Positions 9,118 through 18,794 are shown, counted from the stretch's first letter. The stretch: DNA of 64,000 bases from Actinopolyspora biskrensis (GCF_013408175.1 NZ_JACBYW010000005.1:429065-493064); one strand, 5' to 3'. Translations and numbers: made by a program. Notes: generated by a model not told the origin, from the letters alone.

Positions 9118-10365
9118 TCACGCCCGGGTGAAGGCCAGCGCCACGTTGTGACCACCGAAGCCGAAGGAATCGTTGACCGCAGCGTTCAGCGTCTTCTTCC
9201 TCGGCTCGCCCGACACGACTTCGAGCTCGACCTTCGGATCGGGGTTGTCCAGGTTCCGCGTGGCCGGGATCACCCCGTTGTACAGCGAAAGCACCGTGGC
9301 GATGCTTTCCACCGCGCCGGCTCCGCCGACGATGTGTCCCAGTGCCCCCTTGGGGGCCGTGAGCAGCACGTGATCCCCGAGCGCCTTGCGGATGGCCGTG
9401 GCCTCTCCCACGTCCCCCACCACCGTGGCGGTGGCGTGCGCGTTGACGTGCTCGATGTCCGTGGTGGACAGCCCGGCCGTGCCCACGGCCGTGTTGATCG
9501 CGTTGATCTGCCCGAGACCCTCCGGGTGGGCACCCGTTATGTGATAGGCGTCGGCGGTGATGCCCGCTCCGGCGAGCCGGGCGTACACCCTGGCCCCCCT
9601 GGCCGCGGCGTGTTCGGCGCTTTCCAGCACCAGCACGCCCGAGCCCTCGCCCATCACGAAGCCGTCCCGATCGGCGTCGAACGGCCGCGAGGCGCCCTGG
9701 GGGTCGTCGTTTCGGGTGCTCAACGTGCGCGACTGCGAGAACCCGGCCACGGTGATCGGCCGGATGCAGGCCTCGGCCCCACCGGCGACCACGACGTCGG
9801 CACGACCAGCACGGATCATGTCGAGCGCGTTGGCCAGCCCCTCGGCTCCGGAGGCGCAGGCCGATGCGGGAGTGTGCACACCCGCCCTGGCCTTGAGCTC
9901 GAGGCTCACGTGCGCGGCGGGGCCGTTGGGCATCAGCATCGGCACCGTCAGCGGGGAGACCTTGCGCAGGCCCTGCGACTTCAGGACCTCGTGCTGGTCG
10001 AGCAGCGTGCTGGGCCCACCCACTCCGGTGCCGATGGAGACCCCGAGCCGGTCGGGGTCGACCGGTTGGTTCTCCTCGTCCGGCAGTTCGAACCCGGCGT
10101 CCGACCACGCCTGCCGCGCGGCGATGAGCGCGACCTGCTCACAGCGGTCCATGCGCCGCAGGCGAACCCGGGGGAGCACCTCGGAGGGCTCCACAGCGAG
10201 CGGCGCCGCGATCTTGGCGGGCAGCTCGTAGGTGTCGACCCAGTCCTCGGTGATCGTGCGGCCGCCGCTGGCACCGTTCAACAAACCGTCCCAGGTGGAC
10301 GCGACGTCCCCGCCGAGCGGAGTCGTCGCGCCCATCCCGGTGATCACAACGTCCTTGGTCGTCAT
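9118..10365 (-). CDS. fabF: beta-ketoacyl-ACP synthase II
   Basis: Condensing enzyme of 415 residues that elongates acyl-ACP with malonyl-ACP in type II fatty acid synthesis. The Cys-His-His triad is visible: Cys at about 170 in SACASGAEG, His in VNAHATAT (where most homologues read HGTST) and His in KGALGHIVGGAGA. The N-terminal VVITGMGATTPLG and C-terminal NDSFGFGGHN motifs are standard. Its ATG overlaps the acpP stop by 4 nt. It corresponds to kasA/kasB of mycobacteria and fabF of Streptomyces; only one copy is present here. Confidence 0.95.
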   Translation of the reverse strand: MTTKDVVITGMGATTPLGGDVASTWDGLLNGASGGRTITEDWVDTYELPAKIAAPLAVEPSEVLPRVRLRRMDRCEQVALIAARQAWSDAGFELPDEENQPVDPDRLGVSIGTGVGGPSTLLDQHEVLKSQGLRKVSPLTVPMLMPNGPAAHVSLELKARAGVHTPASACASGAEGLANALDMIRAGRADVVVAGGAEACIRPITVAGFSQSRTLSTRNDDPQGASRPFDADRDGFVMGEGSGVLVLESAEHAAARGARVYARLAGAGITADAYHITGAHPEGLGQINAINTAVGTAGLSTTDIEHVNAHATATVVGDVGEATAIRKALGDHVLLTAPKGALGHIVGGAGAVESIATVLSLYNGVIPATRNLDNPDPKVELEVVSGEPRKKTLNAAVNDSFGFGGHNVALAFTRA

Positions 10366-10601
10366 GCGTTCTTGACGATGTAGTCCACCGCATCGCCCAC
10401 GGTCTTGAGGTTGGCCAGTTCGTCATCGGGGATCTTGACCCCGAACTTGTCCTCGGCCTGGACGGCGATCTCCACCATGGAAAGCGAGTCGATGTCCAGG
10501 TCGTCGACGAACGACTTGTCGACGGAGACCTCCTCGGCGTCGACACCGGCGACCTCTTCCACGATGGTTGCCAGGCCCTGGGTGATTTCCTCGTTCGCCA
10601 C
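10362..10601 (-). CDS. acpP: acyl carrier protein
   Basis: Acidic helical carrier protein of 79 residues for fatty acid synthesis. The phosphopantetheine attachment motif is LDIDSLSMVE with Ser at residue 39. GTG at 10601 is chosen because GGAAGGA lies 7 nt upstream and the length then matches the family; the longer frame to 10670 would add 23 unlikely residues. It lacks the C-terminal extension of mycobacterial AcpM. It overlaps fabF by 4 nt and follows fabH by 65 nt. Confidence 0.95.
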   Translation of the reverse strand: MANEEITQGLATIVEEVAGVDAEEVSVDKSFVDDLDIDSLSMVEIAVQAEDKFGVKIPDDELANLKTVGDAVDYIVKNA

Positions 10602-10666
10602 GTTCGGTCCTTCCTTTTCGAGTAGCTCGGTGCTCCGTGCCGGGGACCACCCCGGGGAGTCGGTGT

Positions 10667-11650
10667 TCACGGACAGATGATCACTTGGCCCGCGTAGGAC
10701 AACCCTGCCCCGAAGCCGACCAGCAGCAGCACGTCACCGCTGTTCACCTCTCCGGCCGACCGCATGTGGTCGATCGCCAGCGGGATGGACGCGGCCGACG
10801 TGTTGCCGGAATGCACGATGTCACGGGCGACCACGAGGTCGTCACGGGCTCCCTGGTTCTGCAGTTTCCTGGCGATGGCCTCGACGATGCGCAGGTTGGC
10901 CTGATGGGCGACCAGGACATCCACGTCGGACAGCCGCAGACCGGCCCGTTCCACCGCACGGGTGGCCACGGGAGCCACTTCCGAGGTCGCCCAGCGGAAG
11001 ACGGTCTGCCCCTCCTGGTAGATGTAGCGGTTCTCCCGCAGGTAGATGGTGTCCACCATGTCGCCCGCGCTGCCGAGCGTGGCCGGCCCGATGGACGGCT
11101 GCTCGGCGGGGGAGACCACGGCCGCGCCCGCTCCGTCGGCGAAGATGATGCAGTTCGCCCTGTCCTGCCAGTCGAGCCATTCCTGGAAACGCTCTGCCCC
11201 GATCACCAGGACGTTGCGCGCCGAACCGGCACGTATGAAGTCCGAGGCCGTGTTCAGGGCGTAGCAGAACCCCGCGCAGGCCGCGTTGAGGTCGAACGCC
11301 CCGGAGGCCTTGATGCCGATCCGGTCGGCCACCTGGGCGGCGGCGTTCGGGATCGGTCCCGGCATCGTGCAGGTGGCGATGATCACCTGGTCCACTTCGG
11401 CGGGGGACAGCCCCGCGTCGGCGAGCGCCTTGGAGCCGGCCTCGACGGCCATGCTCACCACGGTCTGGTCGTCCTCACCGAGCCTGCGGCTGACGATGCC
11501 GACACGCTGCTGGATCCACTCGTCGTTGGTGTCCACGATGCGTGCCAGGTCGTCGTTGGTGACGACCCGGTTGCCCTGCGCGCTACCGAAACCCACGACC
11601 CGCGTGGCGTTGGGGCCTTCGGTGAGGCTCAATGTCGACGTTTTGCTCAC
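10667..11650 (-). CDS. fabH: beta-ketoacyl-ACP synthase III
   Basis: Initiating condensing enzyme of 327 residues that joins an acyl-CoA primer with malonyl-ACP. The catalytic triad is complete: Cys125 in NAACAGF, His249 in VAHQANLRI and Asn283 in HSGNTSAASIP. The C-terminal GFGAGLSYAG loop is typical. The GTG at 11650 overlaps the fabD stop in a GTGA. fabH between fabD and acpP is the Streptomyces order; in mycobacteria fabH lies elsewhere. Primer preference cannot be read from the sequence. Confidence 0.95.
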   Translation of the reverse strand: MSKTSTLSLTEGPNATRVVGFGSAQGNRVVTNDDLARIVDTNDEWIQQRVGIVSRRLGEDDQTVVSMAVEAGSKALADAGLSPAEVDQVIIATCTMPGPIPNAAAQVADRIGIKASGAFDLNAACAGFCYALNTASDFIRAGSARNVLVIGAERFQEWLDWQDRANCIIFADGAGAAVVSPAEQPSIGPATLGSAGDMVDTIYLRENRYIYQEGQTVFRWATSEVAPVATRAVERAGLRLSDVDVLVAHQANLRIVEAIARKLQNQGARDDLVVARDIVHSGNTSAASIPLAIDHMRSAGEVNSGDVLLLVGFGAGLSYAGQVIICP

Positions 11651-12603
11651 GAGTCGTTCTCCGAATCGGTCTGGCCGTGGGAGGCCAGCGCGTTCGCGGC
11701 CTTGTCCAGGTCGGCGGGTGTCTTCACGGCGACCGCCTGGGTGCCCTTGAGCTCCCGACGGACCATGCCCGACAGGGTTCCCGCGGGGGGGAGCTCGACC
11801 ACGGACGTCACGCCGCGTTCGTCGAGCGTGGCCATGCAGGAGTCCCAGCGAACGGGCTGGGTGACCTGCTCGACCAACCTGCGCAGTATCTCCGTCCCGT
11901 CGGTCAGCGCGGCGCCGTCCGCGTTGGACAGCATCGGGCGCCGTGCGTTCTCCGGGGAGAGCTTGTCCGCGTGGATCGAGAGGGCCTCCCGCGCGGGGGA
12001 CATGAACGCCGTGTGGAAGGCGCCCGCGACCGCCAGCGGACGCACCCTGCTGCCTTCGGGCGGGTCCGCGGCGAGTTCCTCGAGGGCGTCCGCACGCCCC
12101 GCCGCCACGATCTGTCCGGCTCCGTTGCGGTTGGCCGGCTGCAGACCGAGCTCGGACAGGCGGGGGAGCACGTCCTCCGGAGAACCTCCGAGCACCGCCG
12201 ACATGCCGGTCGGTTCGAGAGCGCACGCCGCGGCCATTTCCCTGCCGCGCACCGCCGCGAGGGACATCGCGTCGGAGAAGCCGAGCACTCCGGCGAGCGC
12301 GGCGGCGGCCAGCTCGCCGATGGAGTGACCCGCCACGGGAAGGTCCCGCGGGAGGTCTCCCAGCTGCTTCTCCAGCCGTTCGGCCGCGAGCAGGGCGTTG
12401 GCCACCACCAGGGGTTGGGTTACCGAGGTGTCCTTGATCTCTTCGGCGTCCGCGGTGGTACCGAGCCGGACCAGGTCGAGACCGGTGATCTCGGACCACT
12501 CGGTCAGACGTTGCTCTGTTCCGTCCAGTTCCAGCCACGGTTGGAGCATGCCGGGCGTTTGGGCGCCCTGGCCGGGAGCTAGCAGCGCGATCACACTCAA
12601 CAC
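11647..12603 (-). CDS. fabD: malonyl-CoA:ACP transacylase
   Basis: Transacylase of about 318 residues that loads malonate onto ACP. The N-terminal LLAPGQGAQTPGML, the nucleophile elbow AGHSIGE (Ser near residue 94) and the catalytic His in AGAFHTAFM (near 197) are present. It is the first gene of the fab operon. The start is uncertain: GTG 12603 and GTG 12594 are both reasonable, and neither has a clear Shine-Dalgarno sequence, so a leaderless or weakly initiated mRNA is possible. Confidence 0.93.
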   Translation of the reverse strand: MLSVIALLAPGQGAQTPGMLQPWLELDGTEQRLTEWSEITGLDLVRLGTTADAEEIKDTSVTQPLVVANALLAAERLEKQLGDLPRDLPVAGHSIGELAAAALAGVLGFSDAMSLAAVRGREMAAACALEPTGMSAVLGGSPEDVLPRLSELGLQPANRNGAGQIVAAGRADALEELAADPPEGSRVRPLAVAGAFHTAFMSPAREALSIHADKLSPENARRPMLSNADGAALTDGTEILRRLVEQVTQPVRWDSCMATLDERGVTSVVELPPAGTLSGMVRRELKGTQAVAVKTPADLDKAANALASHGQTDSENDS

Positions 12604-12670
12604 TGAACACGTTCGGGTCGGGTGCACGTGATGCCGACACCAACGAAGTCAGCCCGAAAAATTTGTGGAG

Positions 12671-12697
12671 ATCCTACAAAACAGGCCTGTGATGCAA
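12671..12697 (-). promoter_or_regulatory. candidate fab operon promoter with palindromic operator
   Basis: Read on the minus strand, TTGCAT (12697-12692) and TAGGAT (12676-12671) are separated by 15 bp and lie about 70 nt before fabD. The perfect palindrome ACAGGCCTGT (12681-12690) sits between them, and a related ACAGCCTGT occurs about 70 bp further upstream at about 12753. The PucR-type regulator encoded next door is a plausible ligand. The spacer is shorter than the usual 17 bp, so the hexamer assignment is tentative. Confidence 0.4.
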
Positions 12698-12846
12698 CCG
12701 TTATTCAGGCGTGTGCGGTCGTTGACCACGACGAACGCGTGTGAAATGGGACAACAGCCTGTCCGATTCTCCGTTGCGTGAGCGAGCCTACACACCTCAT
12801 GACGAGCGTTCCAAAACTCCGGTGGGGTTCCGTGTCGAACGCTCGT

Positions 12847-14070
12847 TCACCAGAGTCCGCGCGACTTGGCGAGCCTGCCCACCCCGAGCGCCACCCGCAG
12901 CGTGTGCGCTCCGCGGGGCGTCGAAGGGGTGCGGCCCGTGATCTCGGAGATCCGCCGCAGCCGGTAGCGGACCGTGTTCGGGTGCACGTACAGCTTGCGC
13001 GCACAGCTCTCCAGCACGCCGCCGACCTCGAGGTAGGTGTCCAGGGTCTCCATGAGAGCTCCCCCCGAATCGGTCAGCGGGAGCACGATCCCCTCGACCA
13101 GCAGCCGCTCGGCCTCCGGGTCCCCGGCCAACGCGCGCTCCGGAAGCAGGTCCTCGGAAGCCACGGGCCGCGGGGCGTCGGGCCAGGCCACCACCGCGCG
13201 CAGCCCCGACATGGCGTCCCCGGCCGAGCGGTGCGCCTCGGCCAGACTGGGAACCGTGGGGCCGACGACGACGGGCCCCTCCCCGAACGCCTCCGCGAGC
13301 GTGCCGGCCGGGTCCCGGACCGCGCGTCCGTCCGAGGCCTCGCCGAACACCACGACCAGCCTGGTTCCCTGCACACCGAGCAGCACCGACCTGCCGGCGC
13401 GGGCGGCCCTGCTGCGCACCTGGTAGACGATGCTCGGGGGGTCGTCGGAAGGAGCGCTGCCCACGAGCGCGGTGGCCTCCGAAGAGGGTTCCCACCCGAG
13501 CGCGGCGGCGCGGGAGAGCAGGGACTCCTCCGTGTCACCCCGGACGATCCCGTCGACGACGAGGGCTTCCAGCCGCGCGTCCCAGGCGCCCCTGGCCTCG
13601 GCCGCCGCCGCGTAGGAGGTGGCGGCGGCGAAAGCTATCTCGCGCGTGTAGCGCAGGATCGACTCCGTGAGCAGCACCCGTTCGGACTCGTCCTTGGCGA
13701 GGTCGGGAAGCTGCTGTTCGAACACGTCGATGGCCGTGCGGACCATCTCGAGCGTCTGGCGCAGGCTCACCCAGCGCGAGAGGTCCCGCGGGGCCGCGCG
13801 GAAGGCCTCGGCGGTGAGCCTGATGGCCTCGGTGGGGTCCTGCAACCAGGAGACGAAGTTGGAGACCCCGGTCTGGGTGACCAGCAGCACGTTGGAGCGC
13901 TGATCGGCGGGGAGTCTGGAGAACCACGGAAGCCGCTGTTCCATGGCGGTGATGCTCGCGGTGGCCAGGCCACCGGAGGCGCGTTCCAACCTGCGTAGGG
14001 TGCTGGCCGACAGCTCGGCTCTCGCCGAGCCCGAAGCGCCGCTCCCCTCGTCCCCGCCCTGCATGGTCAC
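12847..14070 (-). CDS. fasR: PucR/CdaR-family regulator, FasR-like
   Basis: Transcription regulator of about 407 residues. A helical N-terminal region is followed by a GGDEF-like PucR middle domain and a C-terminal PucR helix-turn-helix (ESCARKLYVHPNTVRYRLRR near residue 370). Position directly upstream of fabD and on the same strand matches Streptomyces FasR, an activator of the fab operon, and Rv2242 of M. tuberculosis. The role here is inferred from that synteny. The start is not certain: GTG 14070 and ATG 14064 lie close together and no strong ribosome binding site is seen. Confidence 0.82.
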   Translation of the reverse strand: MTMQGGDEGSGASGSARAELSASTLRRLERASGGLATASITAMEQRLPWFSRLPADQRSNVLLVTQTGVSNFVSWLQDPTEAIRLTAEAFRAAPRDLSRWVSLRQTLEMVRTAIDVFEQQLPDLAKDESERVLLTESILRYTREIAFAAATSYAAAAEARGAWDARLEALVVDGIVRGDTEESLLSRAAALGWEPSSEATALVGSAPSDDPPSIVYQVRSRAARAGRSVLLGVQGTRLVVVFGEASDGRAVRDPAGTLAEAFGEGPVVVGPTVPSLAEAHRSAGDAMSGLRAVVAWPDAPRPVASEDLLPERALAGDPEAERLLVEGIVLPLTDSGGALMETLDTYLEVGGVLESCARKLYVHPNTVRYRLRRISEITGRTPSTPRGAHTLRVALGVGRLAKSRGLW

Positions 14071-14138
14071 CAGGCTCGCACGCCCTGCCGAGGCCGGTTG
14101 TGGTGGTACGACGGGAGCGCTGCGGCGCGGGGGCTCGG

Positions 14139-14411
14139 TCAGCCCCGCGGTTCGCCGCGCTCGTCCTCCACGGGAGCGCGCGCGGGCTCGCTCGGGTCCC
14201 GCACCGCCTTGCTGTCCCGCACCCGCAGCAGCCTGTTGACGAGGGCGGGCGCCCGCTCGAGCGCCTCCGGATCGTCCAGCAGGCGGTTCAGCCGCTGGTA
14301 GTACCTGGTGGAGGATAAGCCGAACCGCTCCTGGACGAGCCGTTCCTTGGTCCCGGAGTGCCGCCACCACTCGTTCTCGAAGTCGAGGATGGCCCGGTCG
14401 GTGTCGTTCAC
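14139..14411 (-). CDS. DUF3263 family protein
   Basis: Small protein of 90 residues with the DUF3263 pattern: AILDFENEWWRHSGTKE at residues 7-23 and a helix-turn-helix-like FGLSSTRYYQRLNRLLDDPEAL segment that resembles a sigma or LuxR-type recognition unit. The C-terminus is charged. GTG 14411 follows GGGAGAA by 6 nt. It lies 68 nt upstream of the PucR-type regulator on the same strand and may be cotranscribed with it. Its function is unknown; a small DNA-binding role is only suggested by the helical pattern. Confidence 0.78.
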   Translation of the reverse strand: MNDTDRAILDFENEWWRHSGTKERLVQERFGLSSTRYYQRLNRLLDDPEALERAPALVNRLLRVRDSKAVRDPSEPARAPVEDERGEPRG

Positions 14412-15017
14412 CTGAGTTCTCCCTGGGAGGCGAGACGCGATCGGTCGGTGCCCGCGCCGCACGTCGCTCGGCTGCCCGCTGGACGGGCGGGACCGCTCGA
14501 CACGGAACCGTGCACGGCGTCGATCGGGCCGGACGAGCCCACTCGTAGCGTGCGAATCGGGCTGTGCGCGGCCTTGGCCGTGAGAGGAAACCTCCGTCGT
14601 CCGGCGAGGCCGTCGGCCCCGGCTCTCGGACGTGCCGAGGAGCTTTTCGGCCGTTTCGCGGCCGGCCGGTCGTTTCGGCGGTCGTCCCGGATGTCCGGAA
14701 AACCGCTCACCGCGGCGCGGCACCGGGTTCCGGTCCGGAAGCGGACGCGCGGAACCCGAACACTGGGTACCACACCGCGAGCGGAGGACCACGTTCTTCT
14801 CGCACGAACGTGTTCGGTCACACAACCGGTGCGTGGAACGGGCCGGTGCCTGCTCGACACGCCCCGCGCCGCCGTGATGCCGGCGCGGGGCGCCCGGAGG
14901 CCACGGCCGCCGCGGTCCCGGCGGCGCGGCCGTCGGCGCGGACGGCGAGCGCCCCGGCCCCTTCTCCGCTCGCGCGGGCGCGGAGCGCGCCCCGACGACC
15001 GGGAGGGGAGATCGCTG
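14412..15017. other. 606-bp intergenic region between DUF3263 gene and aceE
   Basis: No coding frame looks real on either strand. The region must hold the promoter of the DUF3263 gene and the end of the aceE transcript. Its most striking element is the GC-rich hairpin at 14861-14891, listed separately. I recognise no small RNA or repeat. Confidence 0.5.
14861..14891 (-). terminator. probable aceE terminator hairpin
   Basis: GCCCCGCGCCG at 14861-14871 pairs perfectly with CGGCGCGGGGC at 14881-14891 around a 9-nt loop. It lies about 125 nt past the aceE stop on the minus strand. There is no T tract, which is common for actinobacterial terminators. Confidence 0.5.
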
Positions 15018-17795
15018 TCAGGCGTCCCCGGACTCGGAGAGCTGCGGTCCCGCGGCCCGCGGGTCGGTTATGCGGTACCGCTCGGCCGCTTCGGTTACCC
15101 GGGACTGCTCGACCTCGCCCCGCCGGGCCAGTGCGGCCAGCGTGGCCACCACCGTCGACTCCGCGTCGACCAGGAATACCCGTCGTGCGGCCGGCCTGGT
15201 GTCGGAGAACCCGAATCCGTCCGCGCCCAGGGTGGTCATGTCCGTGGGGACCCACGGCCGGATGAGGTCCGGCACCGCGCGCATCCAGTCGCTGACCGCG
15301 ACCACGGGCCCGGGCTCGTCGCTCAGCGCGCGGGTGACGTGCGGTCGGCGGGCCCGGCCCTCGGTGGAGAGCAGGTTGTCCTGGTCGGCGCGTTCGGCCT
15401 CGCGCCGAAGCTCGGTCCAGGAGGTCGCCGACCAGACGTCGGCGGCCACCCCCCACTCGTCGCTCAGCATCTCCTGGGCGCGCAGCGCCTCGGGCATGGC
15501 CACCCCCGAGACCAGGATCTGCGCCCGCGGCCCGGAGTCCCGATCCGCCCGCCGGTAGCGGTACAGCCCGCGCAGCAGCCCCTCCACGTCGAGACCGTCC
15601 GGTTCCGGGGGCTGCTGGTACGGCTCGTTGTAGACGGTGAGGTAGTAGAAGACGTTCTCGGGGGCCTCGCCGTACATCCTGCGCAGGCCGTCCTTGACGA
15701 TGTGGGCCAGCTCGAAAGCCCAGGCGGGGTCGTAGGAGATCACGGCCGGGTTGGTCGCCGCGATCAGCAGCGAGTGCCCGTCCGCGTGCTGCAGGCCCTC
15801 ACCCACGAGCGTGGTGCGGCCCGCCGTGGCCCCGAGCAGGAAACCCCGCGTCATCTGGTCTCCCGCCGCCCAGAGCCCGTCCCCGGTGCGCTGGAAGCCG
15901 AACATCGAGTAGAAGACGTAGACCGGGATCATGGGCTCGCCGTGCGTGGCGTAGCTCGTCCCGGCCGCGGTGAACGAGGCCACCGAGCCCGCCTCGTTGA
16001 TTCCCTCGTGCAGGATCTGCCCCTGGTCGCTCTCCCGGTAGGCGAGCATCAGCTGGTAATCCACCGGTGTGTAGTTCTGGCCGGCGGGGTTGTAGATCTT
16101 CTGGGACGGGAACATCGAGTCCATCCCGAAGGTGCGCGCCTCGTCCGGGATGATCGGGACCAGCCGGGGCCCCACCTCGGAGTCCTTGGCGAGCTCCTTC
16201 AGCAGGCGGACGAACGCCATGGTCGTGGCGACTTCCTGCTTTCCGGAGCCCTGCCGCACGACGTCGTAGACCTTGTCGCCGGGAAGCACCAGGGGTTTGG
16301 CCCGGGTGCGGCGTTCCGGGAGGTAACCGCCGAGCTTCTCGCGGCGTTGCCGCAGGTACTGGATCTCGGGGGCTTCCGATCCGGGGTGGTAGTAGGGCGG
16401 CAGGTAGGGATTCTCGTCCAGCTGGGCGTCCGGGATCGGGATGCGCAGGCTGTCGCGGAACAGCTTGAGGTCGTCCAGCGCGAGCTTCTTCATCTGGTGG
16501 GTGGCGTTGCGGCCCTCGAAGTGCGCCCCGAGCCCGTAGCCCTTGATGGTCTTGGCCAGGATGACCGTCGGCTGGCCGTGGTGCTCCATCGCGGCCTTGT
16601 AGGCGGCGTAGATCTTGCGGTAGTCGTGTCCGCCCCTGCGCAGCCCCCAGATCTGGTCGTCGGTGTAGTCCTTGACCATGTCCTTGGTGCGCGGGTCCCG
16701 CCCGAAGAAGTGCTCGCGCACGAACGCGCCGTCGTTGGCCTTGTAGGTCTGGTAGTCCCCGTCCGGGGTGCTGTTCATCAGGTTGATCAGCGCGCCGTCC
16801 CGGTCCGCGTGCAGCAGCGGGTCCCACTCACGTCCCCAGACGGTCTTGATCACGTTCCAGCCCGCTCCGCGGAAGAACGCCTCCAGTTCCTGGATGATCT
16901 TCCCGTTGCCCCGGACGGGGCCGTCCAGCTGCTGCAGGTTGCAGTTGATCACGAAGGTGAGGTTGTCCAGTCCCTCGTTCGCGGCCACCTGGAGCATGCC
17001 GCGGGACTCCGGCTCGTTCATCTCCCCGTCGCCCAGGAACGCCCAGACGTGCTGCCTGCTGGTGTCCTTGATCCCCCGGTCCCGCAGGTACCGGTTGAAC
17101 CGGGCCTGGGCGATCGCGTTCATCGGGGAGAGCCCCATCGAAACGGTGGGGAACTCCCAGAACTCCGGCATCGACCTGGGATGCGGGTAGGAGGGAAGCC
17201 CGCCGCCCGGTCCCGCGTGCGAGTACTCCTGGCGGAAACCGTCGAGCTGCTCCTCCGAGAGCCGGCCCTCGAGGAAGGCGCGGGCGTATATGCCGGGGGA
17301 GGCGTGCCCCTGGATGTAGAGGTGGTCCCCGCCCCCCGGATCGTCCTTCCCCCGGAAGAACCAGTTGAATCCGACCTCGTAGAGGCTGGCCGAGGAGGCG
17401 AAGGAGGATATGTGCCCGCCCACGCCGATGCCGGGGCGCTGTGCCCGGTGCACCATCACGGCGGCGTTCCACCGCATCCAGGCCCGGTAGCGACGTTCGG
17501 TCTCCTCGTCTCCGGGGAACCAAGGTTCGAGCTCGGTGGGGATGGTGTTGACGTAGTCGGTGCTGGTCAGCGAGGGAACTCCGACCCCCTGCTCACCGGC
17601 TCGCTGGAGCAGCCTCAGCATCAGGTAGCGGGCGCGTTGCTTGCCTGCCGCGGACAACGCCGAGTCGAAGGATTCGAGCCACTCCTCGGTCTCCTCCGGG
17701 TCGATGTCCGGAAGTTGCGTCGCCAGCCCGTTGCGGATGACCCGCACTCGCTGGGGGGAGTTCGCGCCACCGTTGTCACTGCCGTGCGGGGACAA
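15018..17795 (-). CDS. aceE: pyruvate dehydrogenase E1 component (homodimeric)
   Basis: Thiamine-diphosphate enzyme of 925 residues that decarboxylates pyruvate and passes the acetyl group to the E2 lipoyl domain of the pyruvate dehydrogenase complex. The TPP-binding motif [10 protein letters not shown] is at residues 255-264 and INCN lies about 30 residues later; [18 protein letters not shown] and the C-terminal part match AceE rather than the alpha/beta type. The start is TTG at 17795, with AGGAGA 5 nt upstream. It corresponds to Rv2241. E2 and E3 genes are not in the window. The DUF3052 gene is divergent, as in related genomes. Confidence 0.96.
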   Translation of the reverse strand: MSPHGSDNGGANSPQRVRVIRNGLATQLPDIDPEETEEWLESFDSALSAAGKQRARYLMLRLLQRAGEQGVGVPSLTSTDYVNTIPTELEPWFPGDEETERRYRAWMRWNAAVMVHRAQRPGIGVGGHISSFASSASLYEVGFNWFFRGKDDPGGGDHLYIQGHASPGIYARAFLEGRLSEEQLDGFRQEYSHAGPGGGLPSYPHPRSMPEFWEFPTVSMGLSPMNAIAQARFNRYLRDRGIKDTSRQHVWAFLGDGEMNEPESRGMLQVAANEGLDNLTFVINCNLQQLDGPVRGNGKIIQELEAFFRGAGWNVIKTVWGREWDPLLHADRDGALINLMNSTPDGDYQTYKANDGAFVREHFFGRDPRTKDMVKDYTDDQIWGLRRGGHDYRKIYAAYKAAMEHHGQPTVILAKTIKGYGLGAHFEGRNATHQMKKLALDDLKLFRDSLRIPIPDAQLDENPYLPPYYHPGSEAPEIQYLRQRREKLGGYLPERRTRAKPLVLPGDKVYDVVRQGSGKQEVATTMAFVRLLKELAKDSEVGPRLVPIIPDEARTFGMDSMFPSQKIYNPAGQNYTPVDYQLMLAYRESDQGQILHEGINEAGSVASFTAAGTSYATHGEPMIPVYVFYSMFGFQRTGDGLWAAGDQMTRGFLLGATAGRTTLVGEGLQHADGHSLLIAATNPAVISYDPAWAFELAHIVKDGLRRMYGEAPENVFYYLTVYNEPYQQPPEPDGLDVEGLLRGLYRYRRADRDSGPRAQILVSGVAMPEALRAQEMLSDEWGVAADVWSATSWTELRREAERADQDNLLSTEGRARRPHVTRALSDEPGPVVAVSDWMRAVPDLIRPWVPTDMTTLGADGFGFSDTRPAARRVFLVDAESTVVATLAALARRGEVEQSRVTEAAERYRITDPRAAGPQLSESGDA

Positions 17796-18251
17796 AGGAA
17801 TCTCCTCGAGGACGTCGTGCGCGTTTTCGGTCGAGGGTGCGGCCTCGTCGGTTCATCGTCTCCCATACTGCGTGCCAGGCGCGAACCGTCACAGTTACCA
17901 CCCGGTATGTCCCGGACCGGGTTGTGTGTTTCCCGGACTGCCGTCAGTCTCGTGGCGTGAGCCGTGACCAGCAGTGTGGTGTCACCCCGGGGTCGGGGGA
18001 GGGCCCGCATAACCTCCGTGGGGTGATCCTCGGTCCCCCGATGGTGGGGAGCTCGGCCCGTACACCCGCCCATGAAGGGGGTGGGTGTCGGGTTCTCGCG
18101 GTTCACTGGGAATGTTGGCGTGCGATGTCATGCGATCCTCAGTTGCGCTCACGGGCGTTTACGGTGTTCGCTGTCGACGAGATCGTGCAAACTTGTCTCG
18201 TGCGTGGGGCGTCCGTTCCACGCACATGGGAATTGGAGGAGTGAGAAAGCC
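17796..18251. other. 456-bp divergent intergenic region (aceE / DUF3052)
   Basis: This holds promoters for both flanking genes. Visible elements are an inverted repeat GTGAC-12 nt-GTCAC at about 17966-17987 and a less GC-rich part from about 18090 that includes TTACGG and CAAACT hexamers. I could not assign a convincing -35/-10 pair. No coding frame is supported. Confidence 0.4.
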
Positions 18252-18689
18252 GTGGTCGCCGCGGAAGACGCCGGCAGGAACGAAACCGACGTCGCCGAAA
18301 AGCTCGATATCGAGCCAGACATGGTGGTACAGGAAATCGGCTGGGACGAGGATGTCGATGACACCGTCCGAGAAGCGATCGAGCAGCGTTGCGGAGGCGA
18401 GCTGCTCGATGAGGATGCCGACGAAGTGGTCGATGTCGTCTTGCTGTGGTGGCGTGACGAAGACGGCGACCTGACGGACACACTTCTCGACATCATGACG
18501 CCGCTGGCCGAGGAGGGTGTCATCTGGGTGTTTACTCCCAAGACGGGGCGTGAGGGACACGTGGAACCCAGTGACATCGCCGAGGCAGCGTCCACGTCCA
18601 ATCTTGCCCAGACTTCCAACCTCAGCCTCGGCGAGGAGTGGACCGCAACCAGGCTGGCCTACCGCAAACCGGCGAAGACCAAGAAGTGA
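18252..18689 (+). CDS. DUF3052 family protein
   Basis: Acidic soluble protein of 145 residues of the actinobacterial DUF3052 family (Rv2239c-like). The conserved core reads VAEKLDIEPDMVVQEIGWD near residues 13-31, then VVLLWWRDEDGDLTD, and IWVFTPKTGREGHVEPSDI with the C-terminal SLGEEWTATRL. GTG 18252 follows GGAGGAG by 11 nt. Its place between aceE and ahpE is conserved in mycobacteria and Streptomyces. Function is not established. Confidence 0.85.
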   Translation: MVAAEDAGRNETDVAEKLDIEPDMVVQEIGWDEDVDDTVREAIEQRCGGELLDEDADEVVDVVLLWWRDEDGDLTDTLLDIMTPLAEEGVIWVFTPKTGREGHVEPSDIAEAASTSNLAQTSNLSLGEEWTATRLAYRKPAKTKK

Positions 18690-18752
18690 CGGGGGCGGAC
18701 GTGCCGGTGGTCGTTCGACTGTCGGTGCGTCCTGCCCCTCGATCGGTGTAGG

Positions 18753-18779
18753 TTCGACGGCGGAAACGCCGCCGTCGAA
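18753..18779 (+). promoter_or_regulatory. 11-bp perfect hairpin in the ahpE leader
   Basis: TTCGACGGCGG (18753-18763) pairs perfectly with CCGCCGTCGAA (18769-18779), loop AAACG. A -10-like TAGGTT (18749-18754) touches its left arm, and the ribosome binding site GGAAGGA follows directly at 18782. It could therefore be the 5' end of the ahpE mRNA, an operator, or the terminator of the DUF3052 gene 63 nt upstream. Confidence 0.5.
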
Positions 18780-18794
18780 TGGAAGGATGGGCGC

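Noticed and set aside
10637..12328. 563-residue plus-strand frame
   Set aside because: It lies opposite fabH and fabD, both of which have complete catalytic motifs.
14358..17960. 1200-residue open frame on the plus strand
   Set aside because: It is the mirror of aceE and the intergenic region. The protein is rich in Arg, Gly, Val and Pro without any motif, and aceE on the other strand is unmistakable.
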